From assembly GCF_008704715.1 (NCBI RefSeq), contig NZ_CP023689.1, forward strand, positions 1,674,001 to 1,738,000: a DNA stretch of 64,000 nucleotides, written 5' to 3'. This DNA comes from Streptomyces chartreusis (GTDB lineage Bacteria > Actinomycetota > Actinomycetes > Streptomycetales > Streptomycetaceae). The position numbers and the translations under genes are program-made. The notes beneath the pieces are model-generated. The model was not told where the DNA came from and did no database searches. It saw only the letters and a program-made list of their open reading frames with translations. Positions 39,601 to 46,444 of the stretch are shown here, piece by piece; position 1 is the first letter of the stretch; each line of letters starts with the position of its first letter.

Positions 39601-40757
39601 TTCTCGGCGCCGTCCCCCTCACAACCCACGTACTTGCGCGACACCTTGAACCCGGCCCGGGACAGCAGGAAGGTGATCCAGTCGGCCCACATGCGGTCCT
39701 CGGACACATAGCTGAGGTGCAGGTCGGCCGGGAGCGCGAGCCGGGGGCGGGTGAACTTCGCCGTGACGCTCTCCCGCATCTCCTCGGGCATGCGGGGCAG
39801 GCCGATGACGGCCTGGTCGCTGATCACGCCGGTGAGCCGCTCGAAGGCGGCGAGCAGGGATGTCGCGTTGCCGGCCTCGTCGCCGAACGTGGCCAGCGTC
39901 TCCTCGTAGGCGTAGTACGGCCGGTAGGGCACTTCCACGGACCCCCAGTAGCCGGTGAGTTCGTCCTCGCTCATACCTGAGGGGAACCCGTCGAACTTGG
40001 CGCGGGCCAGCGCCCGCCCGGCGTCCGCCTTCTCCTTCTCGCCCTCGTCGATGCGCATGGGGACGGGCAGGATGCGGATACGGCGGCGCCGGAACCGGTC
40101 ACGGATGTCGTGGGCGACGGCTGAGGCGCCGTCTATGCTCTGCCCGCTCAGGGTGAAGCAGTCGACCAGGACGTCGGGAAGATGGGCGGTGCAGACGTCG
40201 GCTATGTCGGACAGACCGGTCCGGCTGTCGATGAGGACGTAGTCGTAGTTCTGACGCATGTCCTCGCGTAAGGCGTCGAAGAAGAGTCCGCCACCCAGCT
40301 CGTCGTAGAAGTGGTCCCAGTCGAAGGTGCCGACCAGTGCCGAGTAGTCGCGGTCCTGACGGCCCGCGGAGACCAGGTCGAGGGTGCCGGGCTCCGGGAA
40401 CGACCAGTCCAGGGAGACCGCGTGGCGCTGGATACGGGCGTAGTGCAGATGCCAGTCCGCCGGCCGCTCCCCGGCGTCACCGGCGTCCCCCTCGCCCGTG
40501 GCCGCCCAGGCGTACTCCTTGAGCATGTCGATGACGCCGGTGGTGGCACCGATCGTCGCGGGATCCAGAAACGGGTGGAAGAAGCGGTGCAGGCCCGGCG
40601 CCTCGAGGTCCCAGTCCACGGCGAGGACACGCTTGCCGTTGGCGGCCAGGATCCAGGCCACGTTGGCGAGGGCCATGGTCCGGCCGGTGCCGCCCTTGTA
40701 CGAGTAGAACGTGACGATGCGGCCTGCCCGGCCGTTCTGTTCGTCACGGCTGCCCAT
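36684..40757 (-). CDS. ParA-like/TIR/NB-ARC/TPR multidomain protein (FxsT-like STAND NTPase)
   Basis: 1357 residues from the ATG at 40755-40757 (GGGGGATC upstream); an upstream GTG at 40808 has no binding site. Domains in order: a ParA/MinD-like NTPase (KGGTGRT at 21-27, Arg where the P-loop lysine is expected; VDWDLEAPG; LIDSRTG), a TIR-like domain (about 345-462, HLSYVSEDRMWADWI), an NB-ARC NTPase (GRSALLETL, P-loop GLGGVGKT 528-535, LLVFDNADE, LPLALDQAG), and TPR repeats to the end (about 930-1340). This matches what I recall as the tetratricopeptide protein of FxSxx-COOH RiPP systems, but no radical SAM or FxSxx peptide gene is near. In the TIR domain, Val408 (ARQVWDAA) stands where the NADase Glu is expected. 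Codon 163 is TTA. Confidence 0.85.
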   Translation of the reverse strand: MGSRDEQNGRAGRIVTFYSYKGGTGRTMALANVAWILAANGKRVLAVDWDLEAPGLHRFFHPFLDPATIGATTGVIDMLKEYAWAATGEGDAGDAGERPADWHLHYARIQRHAVSLDWSFPEPGTLDLVSAGRQDRDYSALVGTFDWDHFYDELGGGLFFDALREDMRQNYDYVLIDSRTGLSDIADVCTAHLPDVLVDCFTLSGQSIDGASAVAHDIRDRFRRRRIRILPVPMRIDEGEKEKADAGRALARAKFDGFPSGMSEDELTGYWGSVEVPYRPYYAYEETLATFGDEAGNATSLLAAFERLTGVISDQAVIGLPRMPEEMRESVTAKFTRPRLALPADLHLSYVSEDRMWADWITFLLSRAGFKVSRKYVGCEGDGAEKPADRTVFVLSPAFQRSARARQVWDAATGGDLSGRRQVVAVRVGDLRPAPTFAERPSVDLVRTSEKSAASALLRALGKPPLPADLTDEAALRDARFPDTVPKFWNVSPRNSSFTGRSALLETLRDGLGSSNSGGSTAPCALYGLGGVGKTQIALEYVHRFAADYDLVWWIPSEQSELVVSSLTDLARRLGLRVGDDAAQAAQEVRDHLRQSSSTLRWLLVFDNADEPEEVSKHFPGGAGHVLVTSRNQTWLQFGEALEIDPFLREESIEHLLRRAAGLTTEDADRVASAVGDLPLALDQAGAWLAETGTPVDTYLVELEQQAERVLSLSQPANYPEPVGATWNVSIERLKERSPAAVRLLQLCAFFAAEPISMKLLYGDEMTSVLAEKDPSLQEKMVLGRVIREIGRFALAKVDRATESIQVHRLVQAVIRSQLTPREQEDAQHVVHRILAGARPSGEEPIDDVENQPTFAAIWPHLEASEASTCDEPKTRQLLIDRVRYLWKRGDLNAALAFAAGLRKLWDRQLTDSQARIAELGKRERAGQTPTPAPTGTVDPRAPRTLAEEERYATELQTQLLHLRFHTANVLRSLGKYVEAEELGSATLTQQRALLTTGHPHILMTASGLATDLGSIGRFEDALELATEAYNGFKENFGEDHPRTLAANNNRAVCLRLLGRYTEALNVDQEIYDLRRNDLGAGHPHTLISITNLGRDLRETGQYEPSISMLSSSYEAYKQLFGDMYPETLRNAKSLAVSLRKAGRVDEARALTHQTREHYRVRDTPASTPDVLDCNLNYATDLYATGAREEALSLTREIVRQYRTAPGERHPATLAAVNNLGIFLRGSGEVSRARALLEKNFDTLRDALGDRHPYTLACAVNLANVLAELNELRQAEELERLAVAGFQPTLGHEHPDTIVSRANLGVTLRSLGRIPEADQLQESSHAEFARMLGENHPHTVSVREGKRIHRDLEPPAV

Positions 40758-40913
40758 CGCGATCCCCCGATCCCGCCCCGCCCCGTTCCCCAACCGAGCG
40801 GTGGACACTCAGTGTAGGCACCGCACGGCATTGCGCGACGGTTGTTGGAACAAGGCGGGTTGTTTCCGGTGGACGCCGGGATGCCGGGGTTCAGTTGACG
40901 GCCTGGCGAGCGT

Positions 40914-41369
40914 TCAGGCGTAGAACCGCGACAGACTCTGCAAGACGGCCGCCGGCTTCTGTGCGCCCTCGATCTCTATCGTCCCGTCCACGGCGACCTG
41001 CACCCCACCCGGCACCTCCTCGACCTCTGCAAGTCGACCGACCAGCCGTATCCGCGACCCGACCTTCACCGGGGACGGGAAACGCACCTTGTTCAGGCCG
41101 TAGTTGACCTTCGTGGTCACCCCCTGGACGTCCAACAGCCCTGTGAACAAAGGGATGAAGAGCGACAGGGTCAGGTAGCCGTGGGCGATGGGGGTGCCGA
41201 AGGGGCCCTCGGTGGCGCGGTCCGGGTCCACGTGGATCCACTGGTGGTCGTCCGTCGCGTCGGCGAACGTGTTGATGCGGGACTGGGTGATCTCGATCCA
41301 GTCGCTCGTGCCGAGGTCGGTGCCGGAGAGCTTCTTCAGTTCTTCGAGGCCGTTGACGGTGATGGTCAT
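40914..41369 (-). CDS. MaoC-family acyl-CoA hydratase
   Basis: 151 residues, a single hot-dog domain. The hydratase-2 motif is visible in FADATDDHQWIHVDPDRA, with Asp and His as catalytic candidates, followed by FGTPIAHGYLTLSL. It adds water to enoyl-CoA thioesters. It is the last gene of the minus-strand CoA-ligase operon, 13 bases after the ligase stop, where phd/cou clusters have a crotonase-type hydratase instead. The 156 bases upstream of the neighbouring TPR gene, beside its stop, show no operator. Confidence 0.88.
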   Translation of the reverse strand: MTITVNGLEELKKLSGTDLGTSDWIEITQSRINTFADATDDHQWIHVDPDRATEGPFGTPIAHGYLTLSLFIPLFTGLLDVQGVTTKVNYGLNKVRFPSPVKVGSRIRLVGRLAEVEEVPGGVQVAVDGTIEIEGAQKPAAVLQSLSRFYA

Positions 41370-41382
41370 GCGGGTGCGTTCC

Positions 41383-42885
41383 TTACTGGTTGCCGTAGCG
41401 CGTACGGACTCGGGACTTGAGGAGTTTTCCGGAGGCGGTGCGCGGGAGTTCGTCCGCGAGGACGAGCGACTTGGGGATCTTGTACTTCGCCAGGCGGCCG
41501 GACAGTGAGGCGAGTACCTCGTCGGGGTCCAGGGCCGCGCCCTCGCGCGGGACGACCACCGCGCGGGGGACCTCGCCCCACTTGTCGTCCGGTACGCCGA
41601 TGACGGCGCATTCGACGATGTCGGGGTGGGTGAGCAGGATGTCCTCGATCTCGGCGGGGTAGATGTTCTCGCCGCCCGAGATGATCATGTCCTTGATGCG
41701 GTCGACCACGAAGACATAGCCGTCCTCGTCGACGCGCGCCGCGTCCCCGCTGCGGAACCAGCCGTCGGCGAAAGTCGCGGCGGTCTCCTCGGGCAGGCCC
41801 CAGTAGCCGGGCATGACGTGCGGGCCGCGGACCACGATCTCGCCGGGTTCGTCGGTGTCGACGGGAGTCAGGTCCGGCCGTACCACCCGTACGTCGCTGA
41901 AGAAGTGCGGTACGCCCGCCGAACCCGCCTTGGTGATCGCGTGTTCGGCGTCCAGGAACAGGGTCCCGGGTGCGGCCTCCGTCATGCCGTAGCCCTGGAG
42001 GAAGGTCAGGCCGCGTTCCTGGTAGGCGGCGATGAGCGGTGTCGGGACCGGGGAACCGCCGCAGGTCAGGATGCGCAGGGACGACAGGTCCGCGGCCGGC
42101 CAGCGGGGGTGGCGGGACAGCTGGTCGAACATCGTCGGGACGCCGAACATGAAGGTGATGCGGTGCCGGGCGATCAGGTCGAAGGTGGCGTCCGGGTCGA
42201 ATGCCTGGACGAGGACGCAGGTGCCGCCCTTGAGGAGGACGGGGAGGGTCAGCATGTTCAGGCCCGCCGTGTGGAACAACGGGGCCGAGACCAGGGCGCG
42301 TTCGTCGGCGATCAGGTCGGTGTCGACGAGGACGTTGAGTGCGTTCCAGGTGATGTTGCCGTGGGTGAGCATGGCGCCCTTGGGGCGGCCGGTCGTCCCC
42401 GAGGTGTACATGATGATGCAGGTGTCGTCGGGGGTGACGGGGGCGTCGATCGGCTCGTCGGTGGACGAGGCGAGGATCTCCTCGTAGTCCGGGCCCGTTT
42501 CCAGGTAGGTACGGACGTCGGTGTGGCCCGGGAGGCCCGCGACCAGTCCGGCGTGCGACGGGGCATGGAGCAGGGCCTTGGCTCCGGAGTCGGCCAGTTG
42601 GTAGGCGATCTCGGGGCCGGCCAGGCGGGTGTTGAGGGGGACGAAGACCGCGCCCAGCGTGCCGGCGGCGAAGAGGGTCTCCAGGTAGGACGGGTGGTTC
42701 GGGCCCAGGTACGCGACGCGGTCGCCGCGGCGGACACCGCGTTCGCGCAGGGCGTGGGCCAGTCGGGTGGTGCGCTCGTGCAGGGCGGCGTACGACGTCG
42801 GTGTCCCGCCGTGGATCAGGGCGGTGCGGTGGGGTGTCTTGCGGGCCCGGCGTGCGGGCCACGACCCCAGTCCCTCGTTGCGCAT
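41383..42885 (-). CDS. Acyl-CoA synthetase (AMP-forming), probable aryl-propenoate CoA ligase
   Basis: 500 residues of the ANL superfamily. Motifs: the phosphate loop YTSGTTGRPKG, the GYGMTEA motif, the hinge DRIKDMIISGGENIYP and the C-terminal lysine in PRTASGKLLK. It activates a carboxylic acid with ATP and CoA. The neighbours (SDR, amidohydrolase, MaoC, MarR) match the gene set of Corynebacterium phd and Rhodococcus cou hydroxycinnamate degradation, so a p-coumarate- or ferulate-like acid is the best guess. A fatty or other aromatic acid is also possible. Confidence 0.9.
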   Translation of the reverse strand: MRNEGLGSWPARRARKTPHRTALIHGGTPTSYAALHERTTRLAHALRERGVRRGDRVAYLGPNHPSYLETLFAAGTLGAVFVPLNTRLAGPEIAYQLADSGAKALLHAPSHAGLVAGLPGHTDVRTYLETGPDYEEILASSTDEPIDAPVTPDDTCIIMYTSGTTGRPKGAMLTHGNITWNALNVLVDTDLIADERALVSAPLFHTAGLNMLTLPVLLKGGTCVLVQAFDPDATFDLIARHRITFMFGVPTMFDQLSRHPRWPAADLSSLRILTCGGSPVPTPLIAAYQERGLTFLQGYGMTEAAPGTLFLDAEHAITKAGSAGVPHFFSDVRVVRPDLTPVDTDEPGEIVVRGPHVMPGYWGLPEETAATFADGWFRSGDAARVDEDGYVFVVDRIKDMIISGGENIYPAEIEDILLTHPDIVECAVIGVPDDKWGEVPRAVVVPREGAALDPDEVLASLSGRLAKYKIPKSLVLADELPRTASGKLLKSRVRTRYGNQ

Positions 42886-42895
42886 GTCACGCCCC

Positions 42896-43783
42896 TTACG
42901 GTTTCGTCAGCCCGAGCAGCCGGGCGGCGTTCTCCTTGAGGATCCTCGGCCTGACCTCGTCCTTGATCGGCAGCTCGGCGAAGTCGGCGAGCCAGCGGTC
43001 GGGGGTCAGGACTGGGAAGTCCGAGCCGAAGAGGACCTTGTCCTTCAGCAATGTGTTGGCGTACTGCACCAGTTGGGGCGGGAAGTACTTCGGTGACCAG
43101 CCGGACAGGTCGATGTGCACGCCGGGCTTGTGGGTGGCCACCGCGAGGGCCTCGTCCTGCCAGGGGAAGGACGGGTGCGCCAGGATGATCTTCAGGTGCG
43201 GGAAGTCGGCCGCCACGTCGTCCACGTGCAGCGGGTTGGAGTACTTGAGGCGGATACCGCCGCCTCCCGGCACGCCGGCGCCGATGCCGGTCTGGCCCGT
43301 GTGGAACAGGGCGATGGTGTCCGTCTCCTCGATCACCTCGTAGAGGCCGTACGCCACCGAGCGGTCGTCGGGGAAGAAGCCCTGGATGCTGGGGTGGAAC
43401 TTGAAGCCCCGCACGCCGTACTCCTCGACCAGGCGGCGGGCCTGCTTCACGCCCGCCTTCCCCCGGAACGGGTCGATGGACGCGAAGGGGATCAGCACGT
43501 CGGCGTTGGCGGCGGCCGCCTCGGCGACCTCCTCGTTGGGGACCGGGGCCGTGCCCGTGGCGGACTCGGCGTCGACCGTGAAGATCACGGCGGCCATGTT
43601 CCGCTCGCGGTAGTACGCGGCGGTCTCCTGGAGGGTCGGTTTCCGCTTGCCCTCGACCTTGAAGTAGGCGGAGGAGGCGTCGTGGAGGTCGTCGTCCAGC
43701 GAGGAGTGGCCCTTGGAGGAGGCCTCCGCGTGGGTGTGGACGTCGATCGCGACCAGTTCGTCGGGATTCATGGAGGGGTCCAT
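42896..43783 (-). CDS. Amidohydrolase-family hydrolase (PhdC/CouO-like)
   Basis: 295 residues from the ATG at 43781-43783, which overlaps the SDR stop (TGATG). The amidohydrolase-2 barrel has its N-terminal metal motif AIDVHTHAE, later histidines in RGFKFHPSIQ and ILAHPSFPWQDE, and the aspartate of LFGSDFPVLTPDRW. In phd/cou pathways a member of this family cleaves the aryl beta-ketoacyl-CoA, giving a hydroxybenzoate and acetyl-CoA. Position between the SDR and the CoA ligase supports that role. A decarboxylase of the ACMSD type is the alternative. Confidence 0.85.
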   Translation of the reverse strand: MDPSMNPDELVAIDVHTHAEASSKGHSSLDDDLHDASSAYFKVEGKRKPTLQETAAYYRERNMAAVIFTVDAESATGTAPVPNEEVAEAAAANADVLIPFASIDPFRGKAGVKQARRLVEEYGVRGFKFHPSIQGFFPDDRSVAYGLYEVIEETDTIALFHTGQTGIGAGVPGGGGIRLKYSNPLHVDDVAADFPHLKIILAHPSFPWQDEALAVATHKPGVHIDLSGWSPKYFPPQLVQYANTLLKDKVLFGSDFPVLTPDRWLADFAELPIKDEVRPRILKENAARLLGLTKP

Positions 43784-44700
43784 CACGCCTCCGGGAACTC
43801 GGGCGCCGGGATGCCGACCGACTGGAGCTCGGCGCCGACCGAGGTGCGCCAGACGGCGGCGAGGGTGTCGGGGGTCCAGCCGCCGTCCGCGTACGCCGCC
43901 GAGATCTCCTGCGGATGCGACCAGAGTGCCACCTTGTCCCCGCCGATGCCGATGGCCTGGCCGGTGATTCCGCGGGCCGCCTCGGAGGCGAGGAAGGGGA
44001 CGAGGGCGGCGCAGTCCTCGGGGGTGCCGAAGCCCTCGCCCTTGCGCAGGAAGTCCGGGAGCGGCGCGCCGCCGCGCATCGCCTCGACGTACGGGGCGAA
44101 GCCGGGGATGGTCTCGGTCATCGCGGTCGCGGCGACCGGCACGATCGCGTTGACGGTGATGTCCGCGCGGCCCAGTTCCATCGACCAGGTGCGGGCGAAG
44201 GCGGCGATGCCGGCCTTGGCGGCGGCGTAGTTCGTCTGCCCGAAGTTGCCGCGCTGGCCGGCCGGGGAGCCGACCAGGATCAGGGTGCCGCCCTCGCCCT
44301 GCTCGCGCATGCGGACGGCGGCGGCGCGGGCGCAGGTGAAGGTGCCCTTGAGATGCGTGGTGATCACGGCGTCGAAATCGTCGTCGGTCATCTTCCACAG
44401 GACCTTGTCGCGCAGGATGCCCGCGTTGGTGACCAGGACGTCCAGCCGCCCGAACTCCTCGACCGCGCGGCCGACCAGGCGGTCCGCTGCCTCGGTCGTG
44501 CCGACCGGGACGACCTCGGCGACGGCCGTGCCGCCGGACTCGCGGATGGACTTCACGGCCGCCTCGGCCACGGCGTCGTCGACGTCGTTGACGACCACGG
44601 AGGCGCCGTGGGCGGCCAGGGCGTGGGCGTAGGCGAGGCCGAGGCCCCGGCCGCTGCCGGTGACGACGGCGGCCTTGCCGGTGAGATCGATGCTGGGCAC
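43783..44700 (-). CDS. SDR-family dehydrogenase, probable 3-hydroxyacyl-CoA dehydrogenase
   Basis: 305 residues from a GTG at 44698-44700 with AAGGGA upstream. The NAD(P)-binding TGSGRGLGLAYAHAL, NAG (LVTNAGIL), catalytic Ser (VGSPAGQRG) and YAAAK motifs are present. It resembles the multifunctional-enzyme-type SDR that oxidises 3-hydroxyacyl-CoA, the third step of hydroxycinnamate side-chain removal. First gene of the operon, divergent from the MarR regulator, with repeated CAATAGTTGTTG boxes in the promoter. Confidence 0.9.
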   Translation of the reverse strand: MPSIDLTGKAAVVTGSGRGLGLAYAHALAAHGASVVVNDVDDAVAEAAVKSIRESGGTAVAEVVPVGTTEAADRLVGRAVEEFGRLDVLVTNAGILRDKVLWKMTDDDFDAVITTHLKGTFTCARAAAVRMREQGEGGTLILVGSPAGQRGNFGQTNYAAAKAGIAAFARTWSMELGRADITVNAIVPVAATAMTETIPGFAPYVEAMRGGAPLPDFLRKGEGFGTPEDCAALVPFLASEAARGITGQAIGIGGDKVALWSHPQEISAAYADGGWTPDTLAAVWRTSVGAELQSVGIPAPEFPEA

Positions 44701-44772
44701 GGGCGGGTCCCTTCGAGGAGCGTGCGGCGGCTGCGAGTCGCGGAGAGGTGCGGCTGCGAGATCGAAGGTAAG

Positions 44773-44802
44773 AACAATAGTTGTTGACGTCAATAGTTGT
44801 TG
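44773..44802. promoter_or_regulatory. MarR-type operator in the divergent promoter
   Basis: CAATAGTTGTTG occurs twice, at 44775-44786 and 44791-44802, 16 bases apart. The first copy lies in the palindrome AACAATAGTTGTT (44773-44785). The AT content stands out from the surroundings. It lies between the SDR operon and the MarR gene. Confidence 0.65.
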
Positions 44803-44930
44803 CGGACTCGCCCTTGCGTCATGCTGGGTGCGTACGTCCGCACGCCCCGCCCGGGGCCTCGACCAGGGAGCCCGCCATCGCCAGCCGGCAGACCACGAAC
44901 CCCGCACCGATCGACGCCGACGAGCCGTGG

Positions 44931-45356
44931 ATGCGCGGACTGCACGCGGACACGGGCTATCTGCTGTACCGCCTCGGCCTGCGCTCCGGTCAGCTGTTCA
45001 ACTCCTTCCTCCAGGAGTCGGGCCTGCGGCTGCGCCACTACGCGGTGCTGCGCTTCCTCGCCACCACCCCGGGCGCCCTCCAGCGCGAACTGAGCGCGTC
45101 GCTCGGCTACGACCCGAGCGCGATCGTCGGCCTGGTCGACGACCTGGAGAAGCTGGGCTTCGCCGAGCGGCGCCCCTCCCCCGACGACCGGCGCAGCCGG
45201 ATCATCGCCCTGACCGAGGGCGGCCGGGCGTTCCTCCGGGACACCGACGAGGCCGGGCAGCGCGTCACCGACGAGCTGGTCGGGCCGCTGGACGACGGCG
45301 AGCGCGAGCAGTTGCACGCGCTGCTGCAGAGAGTCGCCGAGTCCGGGCTCGGGTGA
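44931..45356 (+). CDS. MarR-family regulator (CouR/PhdR-like)
   Basis: 141 residues if started at the ATG at 44931. The frame is open further upstream with no ATG or GTG; a well-spaced GGGAG precedes an ATC at 44877, so a non-canonical or TTG start (44814) would give a longer N-terminus. The winged helix is visible: HYAVLRFLATTPGALQRELS, then LGYDPSAIVGLVDDLEKLG and the wing RRPSPDDRRSRIIALT. MarR proteins control phd and cou hydroxycinnamate genes and are released by CoA thioesters. The AACAATAGTTGTT boxes upstream are its likely operators. Confidence 0.85.
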   Translation: MRGLHADTGYLLYRLGLRSGQLFNSFLQESGLRLRHYAVLRFLATTPGALQRELSASLGYDPSAIVGLVDDLEKLGFAERRPSPDDRRSRIIALTEGGRAFLRDTDEAGQRVTDELVGPLDDGEREQLHALLQRVAESGLG

Positions 45357-45360
45357 CGGC

Positions 45361-46131
45361 GTGGCGTCCGTGCCGGCCCATGCCCGGTCCGCGCCCGACC
45401 GACTGCTGGCGGTGCTCGGGGCCTTCGACCTGGAGCATCCGGCGCTGAGTCTGACCGACATCAGCCGGCGGGCCGGGCTGAGCCTGAGCACCGCGCACCG
45501 GCTGGTGGCCGCGCTCACCGAGTGGGGCGCGCTGGAGCGGGACGACGCCGGGCTCTACCACGTCGGGCTGCGGCTGTGGGAGCTCGCGGCACTCGCGCCG
45601 CGCGGGCTGGCGCTGCGGCAGGTCGCGCTGCCGTATCTGGAGGACCTGTACGAGGCGACGCACGAGAACGTGCAGTTGGCGGTCCGGGACGGGCCCGAGG
45701 TCGTCTACATCGAGTGGCTTTCGGGACGGTCCGCGGTCGGGGTGCACATCCGCGTCGGGGCGCGCTGGCCGCTGCACGCCACCGGCGTCGGGCTCGCGCT
45801 GCTCGCGCACAGCGACGCGGACTTCCAGGAGGGCTACTGCGGCGGTCCGCTCGCCGCCTTCACGCCGTACACCGTCACCGATCCGGCCGGGCTGCGCCGC
45901 ATGCTGGCCGAGGTGCGCCGCACGGGTGTCGCGGTGAGCAGCCGCCAGGTCACCGACGACGCGCTGTCCGTCGCGGCGCCGGTGCGGGGCCCTGGCGGGG
46001 CGGTCGTCGCCGCCGTGTCGGTCGTTGTCCCGCAGGCGGACGCCCAGATCCCGGTCCTGGCACCGGCGGTACGGCTGGCGGCGCGGGGGATATCGCGGGG
46101 GTTGGGCTGGCGGCCGGAGAAGGGGGCGTAG
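45361..46131 (+). CDS. IclR-family transcriptional regulator
   Basis: 256 residues from a GTG 4 bases after the MarR stop (a second GTG at 45370 is possible). The winged helix reads SLTDISRRAGLSLSTAHRLVAAL and the C-terminal GAF-like effector domain contains HENVQLAVRDGPEVVYIE and the conserved GVGLALLAH. IclR members commonly regulate aromatic and short-chain acid catabolism, so it may respond to a downstream intermediate such as a hydroxybenzoate. Co-transcription with the MarR gene gives the cluster two regulators. Confidence 0.9.
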   Translation: MASVPAHARSAPDRLLAVLGAFDLEHPALSLTDISRRAGLSLSTAHRLVAALTEWGALERDDAGLYHVGLRLWELAALAPRGLALRQVALPYLEDLYEATHENVQLAVRDGPEVVYIEWLSGRSAVGVHIRVGARWPLHATGVGLALLAHSDADFQEGYCGGPLAAFTPYTVTDPAGLRRMLAEVRRTGVAVSSRQVTDDALSVAAPVRGPGGAVVAAVSVVVPQADAQIPVLAPAVRLAARGISRGLGWRPEKGA

Positions 46132-46197
46132 GGGGCCGAAGTCCACGACGGCGCAGCGTGCGGCGGAGTCCGTCGTCTGCGGCGCCGTCGCGGCCGT

Positions 46198-46303
46198 TCG
46201 CGCAGTTCCCCGCGCCCCTTGAGGGCGTTGCCCAACCGTACGCGCGGGGCTGTATCGACATGCGGCTCGGCATCGCCGCAAAGGGGCGCGGGGAACTGCG
46301 CGA
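46198..46303. repeat. Inverted pair of an interspersed intergenic repeat
   Basis: A 23-bp sequence at 46198-46220 (core CGCAGTTCCCCGCGCCCCTT) returns as its exact reverse complement at 46281-46303, 60 bases apart. A related copy is at 56348-56382. The 313-base gap between the IclR and kinase genes holds no open frame of its own; the repeat fills its middle. Similar sequences are, to my recollection, widespread between Streptomyces genes. Confidence 0.75.
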
Positions 46304-46444
46304 CCAGCCACGACGAACCCGCGGACGCCCGCCGACCCGGCACACCCCCACGGCAGGCGCCCCGCCTAAATCCCTCTCACCGGTGAGGACGAGCCCCGAG
46401 TGACCTCGCGATACTGAAAGTGCCCTTGCCCCGAGGAGCCGCCC

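Noticed and set aside
36684..40757. A complete FxSxx-COOH RiPP system
   Set aside because: Only the TPR/NTPase component is present; flanking genes are a secreted protein and a MaoC hydratase, with no radical SAM enzyme or FxSxx-ending small frame seen.
46132..46444. Small gene in the 313-base gap between the IclR and kinase genes
   Set aside because: The open frames there run through the inverted repeat, are arginine/proline-rich and have no start site or family likeness.
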